Assembly: GCF_003012735.1 (NCBI RefSeq)
Contig: NZ_PXYI01000001.1
Coordinates: 558,001-622,000, forward strand
Reading direction: 5' to 3'
DNA from: Allosphingosinicella deserti
GTDB taxonomy: Bacteria > Pseudomonadota > Alphaproteobacteria > Sphingomonadales > Sphingomonadaceae
Length of the DNA: 64,000 nucleotides
Notes under the pieces: generated by a model
Databases searched by the model: none
Told to the model about the DNA's origin: nothing
Seen by the model: the letters and a program-made list of their open reading frames with translations, nothing else
Made by a program: the position numbers and the translations under genes
Part shown: piece after piece, positions 54,260-62,574 of the stretch
Layout: the number at the start of each line of letters is the position of its first letter
How positions within the stretch are numbered: the first letter of the stretch is position 1

Positions 54260-54769
54260 CTAATCTAACGGCCTGATCGCATACACATTGCGCTCAATCC
54301 CGTCAGGAAAGGCTTGTCGCGCCACCACCGAGCCGCTCAGCTTCTCAGCCAGCCGCCGCGCTGCCTCGTTCTCATCATCCATGTGTGTTTCGACCTCGCT
54401 CCAGCCGAGCGTCTCGTGCGCCCAGAGAATAGCAGCGCGCGACGCCTCCTCCGCGTAGCCGTTACGCCGAGCGCTCGGCACTATCCACCAAGTGAGCTCG
54501 TGCCTCGGCCAGCCTTCCGGCCAGACAATGCCGCACCCGCCTACCATTGCGCCGCTGGCCTTCTCGACAACCGACCACATGCCGAATCTGCGCAATGGCC
54601 AGTGTCCAAGGTCGTATGCGAGTTTCCGCCCCGCTTGGGCGGCCGTCAGGGGGCCGCCGTAGAATCTGGACGCTTCGGGATCTGCATAAAAGTCGCGGTA
54701 GTCCGGGAAGTCTTTTGCGCTAGGCGCACGAAGAACAAGCCGGTGAGTTTGAACGGTGGGAATGTACAT
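54260..54769 (-). CDS. RimJ/RimL-type GNAT acetyltransferase
   Basis: A 169-residue GNAT of the ribosomal-protein acetyltransferase (Acetyltransf_3) type: VQTHRLVLRAPSAKDF opening, WWIVPSARRNGYAEEASRAA as the CoA loop and WSEVETHMDDENEAARRLAE as the second signature. The ATG at 54,769 gives MYIPTVQT. Real targets in this subgroup include proteins and antibiotics; sequence does not decide. Confidence 0.85.
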   Translation of the reverse strand: MYIPTVQTHRLVLRAPSAKDFPDYRDFYADPEASRFYGGPLTAAQAGRKLAYDLGHWPLRRFGMWSVVEKASGAMVGGCGIVWPEGWPRHELTWWIVPSARRNGYAEEASRAAILWAHETLGWSEVETHMDDENEAARRLAEKLSGSVVARQAFPDGIERNVYAIRPLD

Positions 54770-54911
54770 GAGCACGGCTTACCGGCAACCGAGATGCTGT
54801 CTATCCGTAAAAGAAAGTGGTCGCGTGCCGACGCGCGCAAGCCTTGAGCAATGTCCGATATGGGTCGGAGCACGTCCTAGCTCCCCACATGGCGAGCGCC
54901 GCCGTCGAACG

Positions 54912-54998
54912 GCAGGGTACCGCGCGGAAGCGGACCTTCGCCGGGTCGCCTGGCGATCGCGCCGGGAACGACAGGGGAGGGCGGAAAGCGGTCATTGC
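54912..54998 (+). repeat. Island dispersed repeat, copy B
   Basis: Near-identical to the 58,621 copy across CGCGCGGAAGCGGACCTTCG and GGCGATCGCGCCGGGAAC, then GACAGGGGAGGGCGG and AAAGCGGTCATTGCC. It sits just upstream of the Imm5-like gene. Confidence 0.8.
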
Positions 54999-55077
54999 CC
55001 TCAGCGTGGGTTGGTCGTTAGGTGACGGTGCGCTACCTCCGAGTGTCGAAGCGATTCTGGCTGTTCGGAGGGTGCGC

Positions 55078-55455
55078 TTGAACCGGCATCATGAACTTGC
55101 TGGATGGGCTGCCGACTGCGCGGAGCGCGTCCTTGCCCTTTTCGAGGCGGAAAGGCCGGCCGATGCTCGCCCCCGCCACGCGATAGAAGCCGCCAGGCGG
55201 TGGCAGGGCGACGATTTGACCGTGGTAGAGGCAAGGAAGCTGGCGTTTGCCAGCCATGCCGCCGCACGGCAGTCGGCAAGTCCAGCAGCTGTGGCAGCGG
55301 CCAGGGCGGCTGCCCATGCAGCGGCGACGGCACACGTCGCGGCTCACGCACCGCACGCGGCGAGTTACGCTCGAAAGGCGATAGAAGCCGCAGGCTATGA
55401 TGCTGAGGCAGAACACCGTTGGCAAATCGATCGGCTGCCACACCTGCCACAGTAG
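55078..55455 (+). CDS. Imm5-like putative immunity protein
   Basis: About 125 residues from a TTG at 55,078, chosen because CGGAGG lies six bases upstream. HHELAGWAADCAERVLALFE, then DARPRHAIEAARRW, then an Ala/His-rich helical stretch (AAARAAAHAAATAHVAAHA) match the Imm5-type (putative immunity protein) pattern. Such proteins normally protect against a polymorphic toxin. No toxin gene lies nearby, so it appears orphan. The frame is open upstream to 54,817, but that part is repeat copy B. Confidence 0.72.
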   Translation: MNRHHELAGWAADCAERVLALFEAERPADARPRHAIEAARRWQGDDLTVVEARKLAFASHAAARQSASPAAVAAARAAAHAAATAHVAAHAPHAASYARKAIEAAGYDAEAEHRWQIDRLPHLPQ

Positions 55456-55546
55456 ATCACCGGGTTGAAAGGGCCTCGGTCAGAGTCGCAGAGGGAGCCT
55501 TCGTCTGCCGAGTGACCGAAGTATCCGGCGGACGCTCGCGCGGGCC

Positions 55547-55630
55547 GTCGGGCTGCGTCGCCGAACCGACATTCGGCGCCAGCGCAATCAATTGCGGCGG
55601 GAACAGCCGAGTGGCGTGGTTAAGCGACCT
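55547..55630 (+). repeat. Island dispersed repeat, copy E
   Basis: GTCGGGCTGCGTCGCCGAAC, CGACATTCGGCGCC, GGCGGGAACAGCCGAGTGG, then TTAAGCGACCTTT. Confidence 0.6.
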
Positions 55631-55719
55631 TTGTGGTTCCTGTGCGGTGCAGGAAGTGGGTGTACTCTCGTGTCACGTGGCGAGCATTCAGGGCAGGGGC
55701 TGACGGCGCGATCGCCACC

Positions 55720-55790
55720 CTGCCTGACGAAAGCGGACGTAGGGCGCGGCGGTACCGATCGTTGCCGGGAACGACAGGGAAGGGTGCAGG
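55720..55790 (+). repeat. Island dispersed repeat, copy F
   Basis: CTGCCTGACGAAAGCGGACG, CCGATCGTTGCCGGGAACG, then ACAGGGAAGGGTGCAGG. Confidence 0.6.
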
Positions 55791-56034
55791 CTGTGTGAAA
55801 ACTCCTTCCTGAGTCATGGCGGTAGCATAATCTTCTACTCGCGTTTCTCATCGGGCTTCGATGATCCACCAATGCCGCTTGCGAGAGCAAGTTGCCTCCG
55901 CCGAAGTGGCCAACCGGCGCATTCCGCGGGATCGCTCGGGCAAAATCTTCTACGGCGCTGACGCGAAGCCGCGTTTTCACACAGCCTCGGTCGCAAGCCG
56001 ACCAACGGTCTCGATCTGACCCACACGGGAACGG

Positions 56035-56115
56035 CGTCAGGCTGCTGCGCGGGGGCGGACATTCGCCGGCGAGGTCTGGCAGTGCGGCGCGGACGACAGG
56101 GAAGGTGGAAATGCA
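56035..56115 (+). repeat. Island dispersed repeat, copy G
   Basis: CGTCAGGCTGCTGCGCGG, GGGCGGACATTCGCCGGCG, then GGACGACAGGGAAGGTGG. Confidence 0.65.
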
Positions 56116-56164
56116 ACCAGTCGATCATCCAGTTGCGCTACGATCGCCGTCACCACTCAGACGA

Positions 56165-56749
56165 TCAGACTGGACGGCTTAGAAAAAGAGCGATCTCGCC
56201 TTCCGCTGATGTGCCTTCATAAAGCGTCAAATCCAGGCCTGTGAGAGAGAAGCCGAGGGCACGGTAGGCAGCGATCCCCGGGACGTTCACAGACGTCGTC
56301 TCAACCCACAGACGTCTCGCGCCCACTGCCCGTGCATAAGTTGAAACGGACGTGATCAACGCACGTCCAATACCCGTCCGCCGAGCATCTGGGGCCACAT
56401 ACAGGTGCCAGACAGCCAGCCGGGCGTTCCAGGCTTTGAACTGGGTGGCGACAAAGCCGTTGATGTTGCCGCTTGCGCCGTCGAAGGAGACCCAGCCTCG
56501 GTCCCAGGGTCGGTCTGTCGCTTCCAGATCATCGAGCGAAAAGCGCTTCAGGAGCGGGGCATCCAGCGGTCTGGATCTGAGCGAAAACCCATCGTCGTTC
56601 GCCCAGACGTCATGGATCGACTCCGTCGTGAAGGACGTGTCGAGCGCGCGGATCTCCGCAATGTCATTGGGGAGGATAGCCGGTCGGATTACGACCGGTG
56701 GCCGCCCGTTGGTCCTGGCCGTACGGGTCAGACGCATTCCGTCCTGCAT
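56165..56749 (-). CDS. SatA-like GNAT acetyltransferase
   Basis: A 194-residue GNAT resembling streptothricin acetyltransferases: LDTSFTTESIHDV near residue 35, LYVAPDARRTGIGRALITSV as CoA loop, GARRLWVETTSVNVPGIAAY and LTGLDLTLYEGT, then a typical ALFLSRPV end. The ATG at 56,749 has GAGGAA seven bases upstream. Streptothricin (nourseothricin) acetylation is a plausible activity by resemblance; other amino substrates are possible. Confidence 0.8.
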   Translation of the reverse strand: MQDGMRLTRTARTNGRPPVVIRPAILPNDIAEIRALDTSFTTESIHDVWANDDGFSLRSRPLDAPLLKRFSLDDLEATDRPWDRGWVSFDGASGNINGFVATQFKAWNARLAVWHLYVAPDARRTGIGRALITSVSTYARAVGARRLWVETTSVNVPGIAAYRALGFSLTGLDLTLYEGTSAEGEIALFLSRPV

Positions 56750-56855
56750 CTTTGTTTCCTCGTGTTGGAGGCGGCAGCGGGAAACCTGCCCGTCCTTCTC
56801 GTCGAGCACCTATGCCAAGAGGTCGGCGCGTCGGTCATCGGCTCCGGCTCTAGGC

Positions 56856-57767
56856 TCAGGCGATCACGGCGTCGTCGATTACACGCGGTACAGCTCGTCC
56901 GGCATTGCGCAGCACCTTGATCACTCCGGAATGTTCATATCCGCCAAACCCCTCATCCCGGGCGCGTTGGAAGATGTCGGCCGCAAGTCGCGGAAAGGCA
57001 GTTTCGACTCCGAGGTCGGATGACACGCCGATCAGGCGGCGGATGTCCCTTTCGACCGATGCAATGGTACTTTCGGCGGCGCTGAAGCCGTCTTCGGCGA
57101 TGACCCTCCCCATGTGCTGCATGTCGGCGGCGAACATTGGGGAAAGCCTTGCCATCATCTGCCCGAAGTCGGCCGTGTCGAGCCCTTCCGCTTGACAGAT
57201 CGCCGCGCCCTGGGCGAAGCCGATCCAGTGTCCGGCGAAGTATGCGAGGGCTGCGCTGAAGAGCGCCTTGGCATGACCAACGTCTGCGCCGACAAAGGTC
57301 AGCCCTCCGGCAAGCGATGTCAGCACCGGCGCCGCCTCGTCGTATAGCGCCTGCTCGCCCGATACGATTATGGCCGCCTCAGGACCTCCGATTTGACTGG
57401 GCCACGCCGAAATTGCTCCGTCGAGATATGCGGCTTCGTGCGACGCGGCCCAGGCGCTCATCTCACGGGCTTCGGCCGACGTCCCGGACGTCAGCTGCAC
57501 TATGAGGCGGCCGGCTAGCTCGTTGGCCGCGGCGACCTCGCGCAGTACGGCGAAGCTCGCCGCATAGTCGGAGAGACAGATGACCACCAGCCGACCGGCG
57601 GCGACGGCTGCTGCCGGATTGAGCATTCCCGCGGCGCCCGCAGCAACGAACGCTTCAACCTTTTCAGGGCTCCGGTTCCACACGGCCACATCCCGGCCGC
57701 TTGCCAGAAGGGCGTGCGCGAGCGCGCTTCCCATCCGACCAAGGCCGATGACACTCACGTCGCTCAT
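56856..57767 (-). CDS. Imine-reductase-like / 3-hydroxyisobutyrate dehydrogenase-family protein
   Basis: A 303-residue NAD(P)-binding reductase. The Rossmann loop is VIGLGRMGSALAHALLASG, followed by AVWNRSPEK and VQLTSGTSAEAREM. The all-helical C-terminal domain has SAALAYFAGHWIGFAQG. The beta-HAD catalytic Lys region is altered, as in imine reductases and related NAD(P)-binding proteins. GAAGGAGATA is an ideal ribosome site. It is divergent from a TetR gene over a palindromic operator. Confidence 0.87.
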   Translation of the reverse strand: MSDVSVIGLGRMGSALAHALLASGRDVAVWNRSPEKVEAFVAAGAAGMLNPAAAVAAGRLVVICLSDYAASFAVLREVAAANELAGRLIVQLTSGTSAEAREMSAWAASHEAAYLDGAISAWPSQIGGPEAAIIVSGEQALYDEAAPVLTSLAGGLTFVGADVGHAKALFSAALAYFAGHWIGFAQGAAICQAEGLDTADFGQMMARLSPMFAADMQHMGRVIAEDGFSAAESTIASVERDIRRLIGVSSDLGVETAFPRLAADIFQRARDEGFGGYEHSGVIKVLRNAGRAVPRVIDDAVIA

Positions 57768-57790
57768 CGTTATCTCCTTCTTGCTACGTA

Positions 57791-57809
57791 TGTACATAGT
57801 GTATGTACA
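57791..57809. promoter_or_regulatory. Palindromic TetR-type operator
   Basis: TGTACATA (57791-57798) and TATGTACA (57802-57809) are exact reverse complements with a 3-base spacer, and a further half-site CGTACAT lies at 57,813. It sits in the 72-bp gap between the divergent reductase and TetR genes, where an operator controlling both would be expected. Confidence 0.7.
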
Positions 57810-57839
57810 AATCGTACATTGCAAGAGGCAGGATCGAAG

Positions 57840-58403
57840 TTGAGGCTTTCCAGAGACACACGACGCGAGCAGCTCCTGGAGCTCGGCATGGCGATCGTCC
57901 GCGAAGAGGGCGCGGATGAACTCACTCTCGGCCGACTGGCGGCCAAGGCGGACGTTAGCCGCACGGTCGTGTACGATCACTTTGACACGCGTGCCGGACT
58001 GCTGGTCGCACTCTTCCAACGTTTGGAAGAGCGTTACGTCGGTGCGCTTCGAGCCGCACTCGAAACGGCACCCGACAATCTGGCCGGTACCGCCCGGGTG
58101 ATAAGCGAAGCTTACTTCAACTGCCTTGCCGAACTAGGGCCCGAGGGGCCGGCAATCTCCGCCGCGCTCAAGGGCAGCGAGGAGATGATGGCCCATCAGC
58201 AATTGATGGTTGGTCGCTATGCCGAGATCATGGCCGGGGCGCTGCGTCCCTTTTCCAGCAGGGAAGACAACGCCCTTCACCTGCTCTGCATCGCACTAAT
58301 GGGCGCTGCGGAGGTCATGGCGCTCGAAGTTCAGCGCGGGCGCACAACCCAGGGGATTGCGGCGAACGTTCTGTTGTCCCTGATATCTGGAGGTCTCGAG
58401 TAA
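57840..58403 (+). CDS. TetR-family repressor
   Basis: A 187-residue regulator from a TTG at 57,840 (AGGATCGAAG upstream). HTH: SRDTRREQLLELGMAIVREE, then LTLGRLAAKADVSRTVVYDH and FDTRAGLLVALF. The C-terminal ligand domain is helical. Divergence from the reductase gene over a palindrome implies it represses that gene and itself. The inducer is probably a small amine or imine-like compound if the reductase call is right. Confidence 0.88.
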   Translation: MRLSRDTRREQLLELGMAIVREEGADELTLGRLAAKADVSRTVVYDHFDTRAGLLVALFQRLEERYVGALRAALETAPDNLAGTARVISEAYFNCLAELGPEGPAISAALKGSEEMMAHQQLMVGRYAEIMAGALRPFSSREDNALHLLCIALMGAAEVMALEVQRGRTTQGIAANVLLSLISGGLE

Positions 58404-58914
58404 GCAGACGCTTTGAAGAGGAAACCTTCCGACGAAGGATGAGCGTATTCGAAGTCCAGTACGAGTGCTCGCGCCGCCGCGCCGCTTGGGCGCCGCCAGC
58501 GTGCTGCCGGGCGTCGCCGAGGCCGGACGACGATGCAAAGTGAGTGACCTAGGAAAGTCATTCCGACCAATGGGCCGGAGCGCGTCGTAGCGCCCGATCT
58601 GGCACATGCCCAAGGCTAAGGTCAGGCTGCCGCGCGGAAGCGGACCTTCGCCGGGTCCCCGGCGATCGCGCCGGGAACAGCCGGGGAGGTGGATTCGAGA
58701 CATTCCCGTCACACGACATTGCCGGAGGAGCGGATTTGAAACCGCGGCTCGGCGTAGCTCAGCGACATCGCCGCGGTCAGGTCACCTCAGAAAAATTGCG
58801 GAAGCTACCATCGCCGCTGAAGCCCTCGTCCAGGAGGTGGGGAAAGGGCCGAGGAGCATTTCAAACCCACTTCCTTTCCTGCAGGGTTCTAGCTAGCCAA
58901 CGCGTCATACGGGC
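58404..58914. other. 511-bp upstream region of the TonB-dependent receptor
   Basis: It holds repeat copy A and otherwise no supported gene. A promoter for the receptor is expected near 58,800-58,910. No obvious Fur box is seen by eye. Confidence 0.45.
58621..58706 (+). repeat. Island dispersed repeat, copy A (best copy)
   Basis: Used as reference: GTCAGGCTGCCGCGCGGAAG, CGGACCTTCGCCGGG, CCCCGGCGATCGCGCCGGG, AACAGCCGGGGAGGTGG, ATTCGAGACATTCCC in sequence. It contains a hairpin (CCGG... GGCGATCGCGCC) in its middle. Confidence 0.8.
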
Positions 58915-61900
58915 ATGTTTCGGTCGACACTGGGGTTCTCGCTGACTTTCCTCGCCGCGTCGGCTTGTCCGGCGACGGCTCATGCTGCCGATTTCATGGT
59001 CAACCTGCCAGCTCAGAGTCTGGCACGATCGCTGTCCCAGCTGGCAGGACAGGCGCGCGTGGACCTCTTATTCTCATCGAAGCTGGTCCGAGCACGTCGG
59101 GCGCCGGCTGTCCGTGGGCGCCTCACGATCGACGAGGCTTTGCAGCGGCTCCTGACCGGATCGCGATTGTCCTATAGACGCAGCGGCTATGGTGCGATCG
59201 TCATCGTCCCGGCTCCGGCTGCCGATGCGGGCGAACGGGACGACGAGGGATCGATACCCGAGATCCTCGTGATCGGACAGCGGACGCAGAATGCTGATAT
59301 TCGGCGAACGGAAGGCGACATCCTGCCTTATCAGGTCGCAAGCCGGCGGGAGGTGGAGAACGCCCATGCCGAAACGGCGGAGGGTTACCTACGCAGTCGG
59401 CTACCCGCCAACGGGCAGATGGCAACGCCATCCCAGCTCAGCCTCGACAATCTGGGCAGCGCTCGCTCGGAACTGAACCTCCGGGGTCTTGGTGCACGGC
59501 AGACGTTGATTTTGGTCGACGGACGCAGGCTTCCGTCCCTTCCCAGTATCGACAATGGCTTCAATCAACCCGACATCAACGCTCTGCCACTTGCGGCACT
59601 CTCGCGCATTGAAACTCTGACCTCGGCTGCGGGCGGCATCTATGGCCCCGGTGCGATCGCCGGCGTCGTCAACTTCGTCATCGATCGCGACTACCGAGGC
59701 GGCACATTGTCCGTCACGTCAGGGATCGCCGGTAGCGGCGACGCGCTTTTCAAGCGGGTAGATGGCAGTTTTGGCTTTACCCCGGATGGCGGGGAGACCG
59801 ACATTATGGTCGTCTTCGGCCACGCAGTGACACAAAGCCTGACCTTCGGCGATCGGGATTACACCGTTCGAGCCCGCAGGCTGAAACTGCAAAACGATTC
59901 CGAAACGTTCGTGAGACAGCTTCCCATAAGCAGCTCGGTCAACGTATTTAGCTCGTTGCCTTTACGCCTCGACGCTGAAGCTGCGTCGCGCCTCGCAGGT
60001 TCGATCACGCACTTCCCCGTCGGGCCAGCGGCAGATTACGCGACGATGATCGCAAATGATGACACCATTGATCTCTCGCTCTCTCCCGATGCAAACGGAA
60101 CGGAGCGATCATTGCTGCCGGCAAGCAGCCGAACCTCTCTGCTCCTGAATGCCCGGCGAAGGATCTCGAACGTAGAGGTCTTCTTTGACGGGCTCTGGCT
60201 ACGCAACCGCGCGCGTTCGGTCCTGCCGTCCACATTGCAGCATACTGTCGTCCCCGCCTCAGCCAACCCGTTCGAGCACTCGGTAGAAGTCACCTTCCCC
60301 CAACCCGGCTTCAAGAACGTCGGCGCCAATCGATCGTCGGTCTATCGCATTACGACCGGAGCAATCCTCGACTTGCCGAAGGATTGGCGGGCAAATGTAG
60401 AGTATCTATTCGGGGGATCCAATGAGGTTGTACACCTCGAAGGTGACAGATTGTCGACCGAGGCCTTCGACGGCGCTTTCGGCAAGATGGACCCCTTAGG
60501 CCGCCCCGTGCCGAATCCCTTTCAGGATTATGCCAGCTTCCTGTCGGCTCTCGACCAGTACCGAGAGCCAAACACATACCGTCATGAAGTCTCGAACAAG
60601 CTTTCCCAATTCTCGATGAGGTTTGCAGGCCCGCTTATCTACCTGCCACGCGGCCCAACGACACTTTCCGTCCTGGGAGAGCACCGATCTGAGCGTGTTC
60701 CTGCTTCTGTAGTTACTCTGGGCCCGCGCGACGGCATCGAAGAGCAACCGACACCGGACGTGTCCCAGAAGGCGCTCTCCGTCTATGCGGAGGCACGTGC
60801 CCCGATCTGCGGACCGAGGAAAATGTATGGACCGCTCAAGAACCTCGAACTGCAGCTTGCGATGCGTCACGACCGCATCGAGACGCGGGTGCCAAGCCAA
60901 ATCGAAGGAGGATCCAAATACGGTAACCTCGTGACTGTGAATAACGCAGTCACGGTATACACTGCCGGTTTCCGCTCTGATCCACTCCCGTATTGGATGC
61001 TGCGAGGGAGCGTTAGCACAGGAGTATTGCCCCCGAGCGTCGACCAGCTCACATCGCGGGTAACAACACTGTTTGGATATTTAGACGCCAAACGCGGCGG
61101 GAGCTTCATTAAGTTTGGTGTGCCCGTAATTGTCGGCGGGTCACCAAGCCTGCGGCCCGAGCGTGCCCGCACATTGTCGCTAGGCCTGGTTTACACCAGT
61201 CCTGACAATCGCGCGCGCCTCTCGCTCGATTTCACTCGCCTGGACAAAAAGAACGAGGTGGTCCTGACCTCCACCAACGGGCTTCGATACCTGACCGGTC
61301 TTGCCAATGTGCCGTTCTTCCTGGCGAACGAGGATCGCTTCCCTGGCCGTATCCAGAGGCTGCCGCTCACTGCTGCCGACGCGGCGCTTGGCTACACGGC
61401 CGGTCTGATCACCCGCATCGACACGACCGCGCTGAACATAGGGAGAACGCGCCTGGATGCGTGGGATCTGAAAGCCGCGTACGAGATCCCCGACGTAGCA
61501 GAGGGCACGCTGCGCCTGACAGGGACGGCCGCTTGGCAACCGACGTACAAGCGTCGCTTCGATACGATTGGGCGATGGTATGACTTCGCGGATGCTGCGG
61601 ATGGTGCACTGAAGTGGCGGGGTCGGGCCGGCGTCGAATGGGAGCGAGGACCCTTTTGGATCGGCTTGGACGGTCAGTATTACGGCCGCTACCGCATCAC
61701 TCCCGCTGTTCCAGCCACCGGTTCGGATGCCGAAGGGATCGTGCGATTGCAGGGTGCTGAGTATGTCGAAGCCCAGGCCTACGTTGACCTTGCCGCAGCC
61801 TATCGGTTCAGCCCCAATGCTCTTGGGAGGGGAAGCCTGGAACTCAGATTGGGTGTCCAGAACCTGTTTGACAGATCCCCTCCTATCGTCACCACGGTCG

Positions 61901-61989
61901 AGGAGCCGTTCTATACGGAGACGGGCTACAGCTTGCTCGGAGATCCCCGTCAGCGCCGCTTCAATGCAACCTTGGAGTACCGCTTCTAG
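58915..61989 (+). CDS. TonB-dependent receptor with STN domain
   Basis: A 1024-residue outer-membrane receptor. A signal peptide ends near AHAADF. An STN secretin/TonB domain follows (about 30-95: LPAQSLARSLSQLAGQARVD, then LTIDEALQRLLTGS). The plug lies about 130-260 (LNLRGLGARQTLILVDGRR, GPGAIAGVVNFVIDR), and the barrel to the end, finishing NATLEYRF with the terminal Phe of barrel proteins. STN domains signal through a FecR-type anti-sigma factor. No fecI/fecR pair is adjacent. Long size and the DGRRLPSLPS plug motif are typical of sphingomonad receptors for sugars, peptides or siderophores. Confidence 0.93.
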   Translation: MFRSTLGFSLTFLAASACPATAHAADFMVNLPAQSLARSLSQLAGQARVDLLFSSKLVRARRAPAVRGRLTIDEALQRLLTGSRLSYRRSGYGAIVIVPAPAADAGERDDEGSIPEILVIGQRTQNADIRRTEGDILPYQVASRREVENAHAETAEGYLRSRLPANGQMATPSQLSLDNLGSARSELNLRGLGARQTLILVDGRRLPSLPSIDNGFNQPDINALPLAALSRIETLTSAAGGIYGPGAIAGVVNFVIDRDYRGGTLSVTSGIAGSGDALFKRVDGSFGFTPDGGETDIMVVFGHAVTQSLTFGDRDYTVRARRLKLQNDSETFVRQLPISSSVNVFSSLPLRLDAEAASRLAGSITHFPVGPAADYATMIANDDTIDLSLSPDANGTERSLLPASSRTSLLLNARRRISNVEVFFDGLWLRNRARSVLPSTLQHTVVPASANPFEHSVEVTFPQPGFKNVGANRSSVYRITTGAILDLPKDWRANVEYLFGGSNEVVHLEGDRLSTEAFDGAFGKMDPLGRPVPNPFQDYASFLSALDQYREPNTYRHEVSNKLSQFSMRFAGPLIYLPRGPTTLSVLGEHRSERVPASVVTLGPRDGIEEQPTPDVSQKALSVYAEARAPICGPRKMYGPLKNLELQLAMRHDRIETRVPSQIEGGSKYGNLVTVNNAVTVYTAGFRSDPLPYWMLRGSVSTGVLPPSVDQLTSRVTTLFGYLDAKRGGSFIKFGVPVIVGGSPSLRPERARTLSLGLVYTSPDNRARLSLDFTRLDKKNEVVLTSTNGLRYLTGLANVPFFLANEDRFPGRIQRLPLTAADAALGYTAGLITRIDTTALNIGRTRLDAWDLKAAYEIPDVAEGTLRLTGTAAWQPTYKRRFDTIGRWYDFADAADGALKWRGRAGVEWERGPFWIGLDGQYYGRYRITPAVPATGSDAEGIVRLQGAEYVEAQAYVDLAAAYRFSPNALGRGSLELRLGVQNLFDRSPPIVTTVEEPFYTETGYSLLGDPRQRRFNATLEYRF

Positions 61990-62343
61990 GGCCGCAACCC
62001 GAATTGGTCGTGCGATTGTCTGGAAAGGGTCGAAACGCGCTGTAGCGATGCGTTCGACGAACGTGCCAGGCGGGTGTCTGAGAAGAACACGAGACCAGAG
62101 GTACGTCTCTGGCTTTATCGTCGGGCGAAATGACTTGCCCGAAGGAACGAGAGCCGTCGTATATCATGGCCATCCATTGATCGCCCACTTTTCAGCTCAC
62201 GAGCGGACATAGGCCGGGTGAGCACTGGGCGATCGCTTTCGGGGTCCGTAGCCGCCATTCCGCGTGCGGGTTGCCGAAGGTCCGCTTCGATGCCCCAAAG
62301 CGGACGTACAAGTTGCTTGAACCGAACGTCCGCTTCTGAGTGC
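61990..62343. other. 354-bp gene-free stretch
   Basis: It lies between the receptor stop and the AlpA stop. It holds the inverted AAGCGGAC elements at 62,280-62,335 and scattered related motifs (GAGCGGACAT at 62,211). Otherwise nothing recognised. Confidence 0.45.
62280..62335. repeat. Inverted GTCCGCTT/AAGCGGAC elements
   Basis: GTCCGCTT (62280-62287), AAGCGGACGT (62298-62307) and ACGTCCGCTT (62326-62335). The second and third form a perfect 10-bp inverted repeat with an 18-base loop; the first and second form an alternative 8-bp stem. They lie just after the alpA stop and share their core with the dispersed repeats. Confidence 0.65.
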
Positions 62344-62574
62344 TTAGCGGCCGTGATCGGCCTTGCCACCGGCATGATCCGCGGCATCATAGAAGATCGG
62401 GTTGCGCATCCACTCGTTGACGGCGGACTCGCGCCACCCGGTGCAGCGGGCGCTGATCTGGATGTTCTTCGGGAACGTGCCGTTCTGCATCTTCCGGTAC
62501 ATCGTTGAGCGGCTGAGTCCTGTCCGTTCGAGAACGGACTTCAGGCGGAGAATGCGATCGGACGTATCGGTCAT
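62344..62574 (-). CDS. AlpA-family regulatory protein
   Basis: A 76-residue MerR-like HTH protein: RILRLKSVLERTGLSRSTMY, then RKMQNGTFPKNIQIS, and ARCTGWRESAVNEWM, the AlpA signature in full. AlpA proteins activate integrase or act as excisionase in integrative elements. AGGAG lies seven bases before the ATG. With the integrase at 20.6 kb it supports an excisable element, unless it belongs to a second, adjacent one. Confidence 0.9.
   Translation of the reverse strand: MTDTSDRILRLKSVLERTGLSRSTMYRKMQNGTFPKNIQISARCTGWRESAVNEWMRNPIFYDAADHAGGKADHGR

Larger units (their letters stand above)
55456..56164. other. 709-bp gene-free stretch rich in repeats
   Basis: Repeat copies E, F and G lie here. 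Short ORFs on both strands have no ribosome site and are rich in Arg, Pro and Ser. No gene is supported. Confidence 0.55.

Noticed and set aside
51369-58914. Possible CRISPR array from the repeated motifs
   Set aside because: Copies are 80-90 bp, degenerate, irregularly spaced by whole genes and without cas genes.
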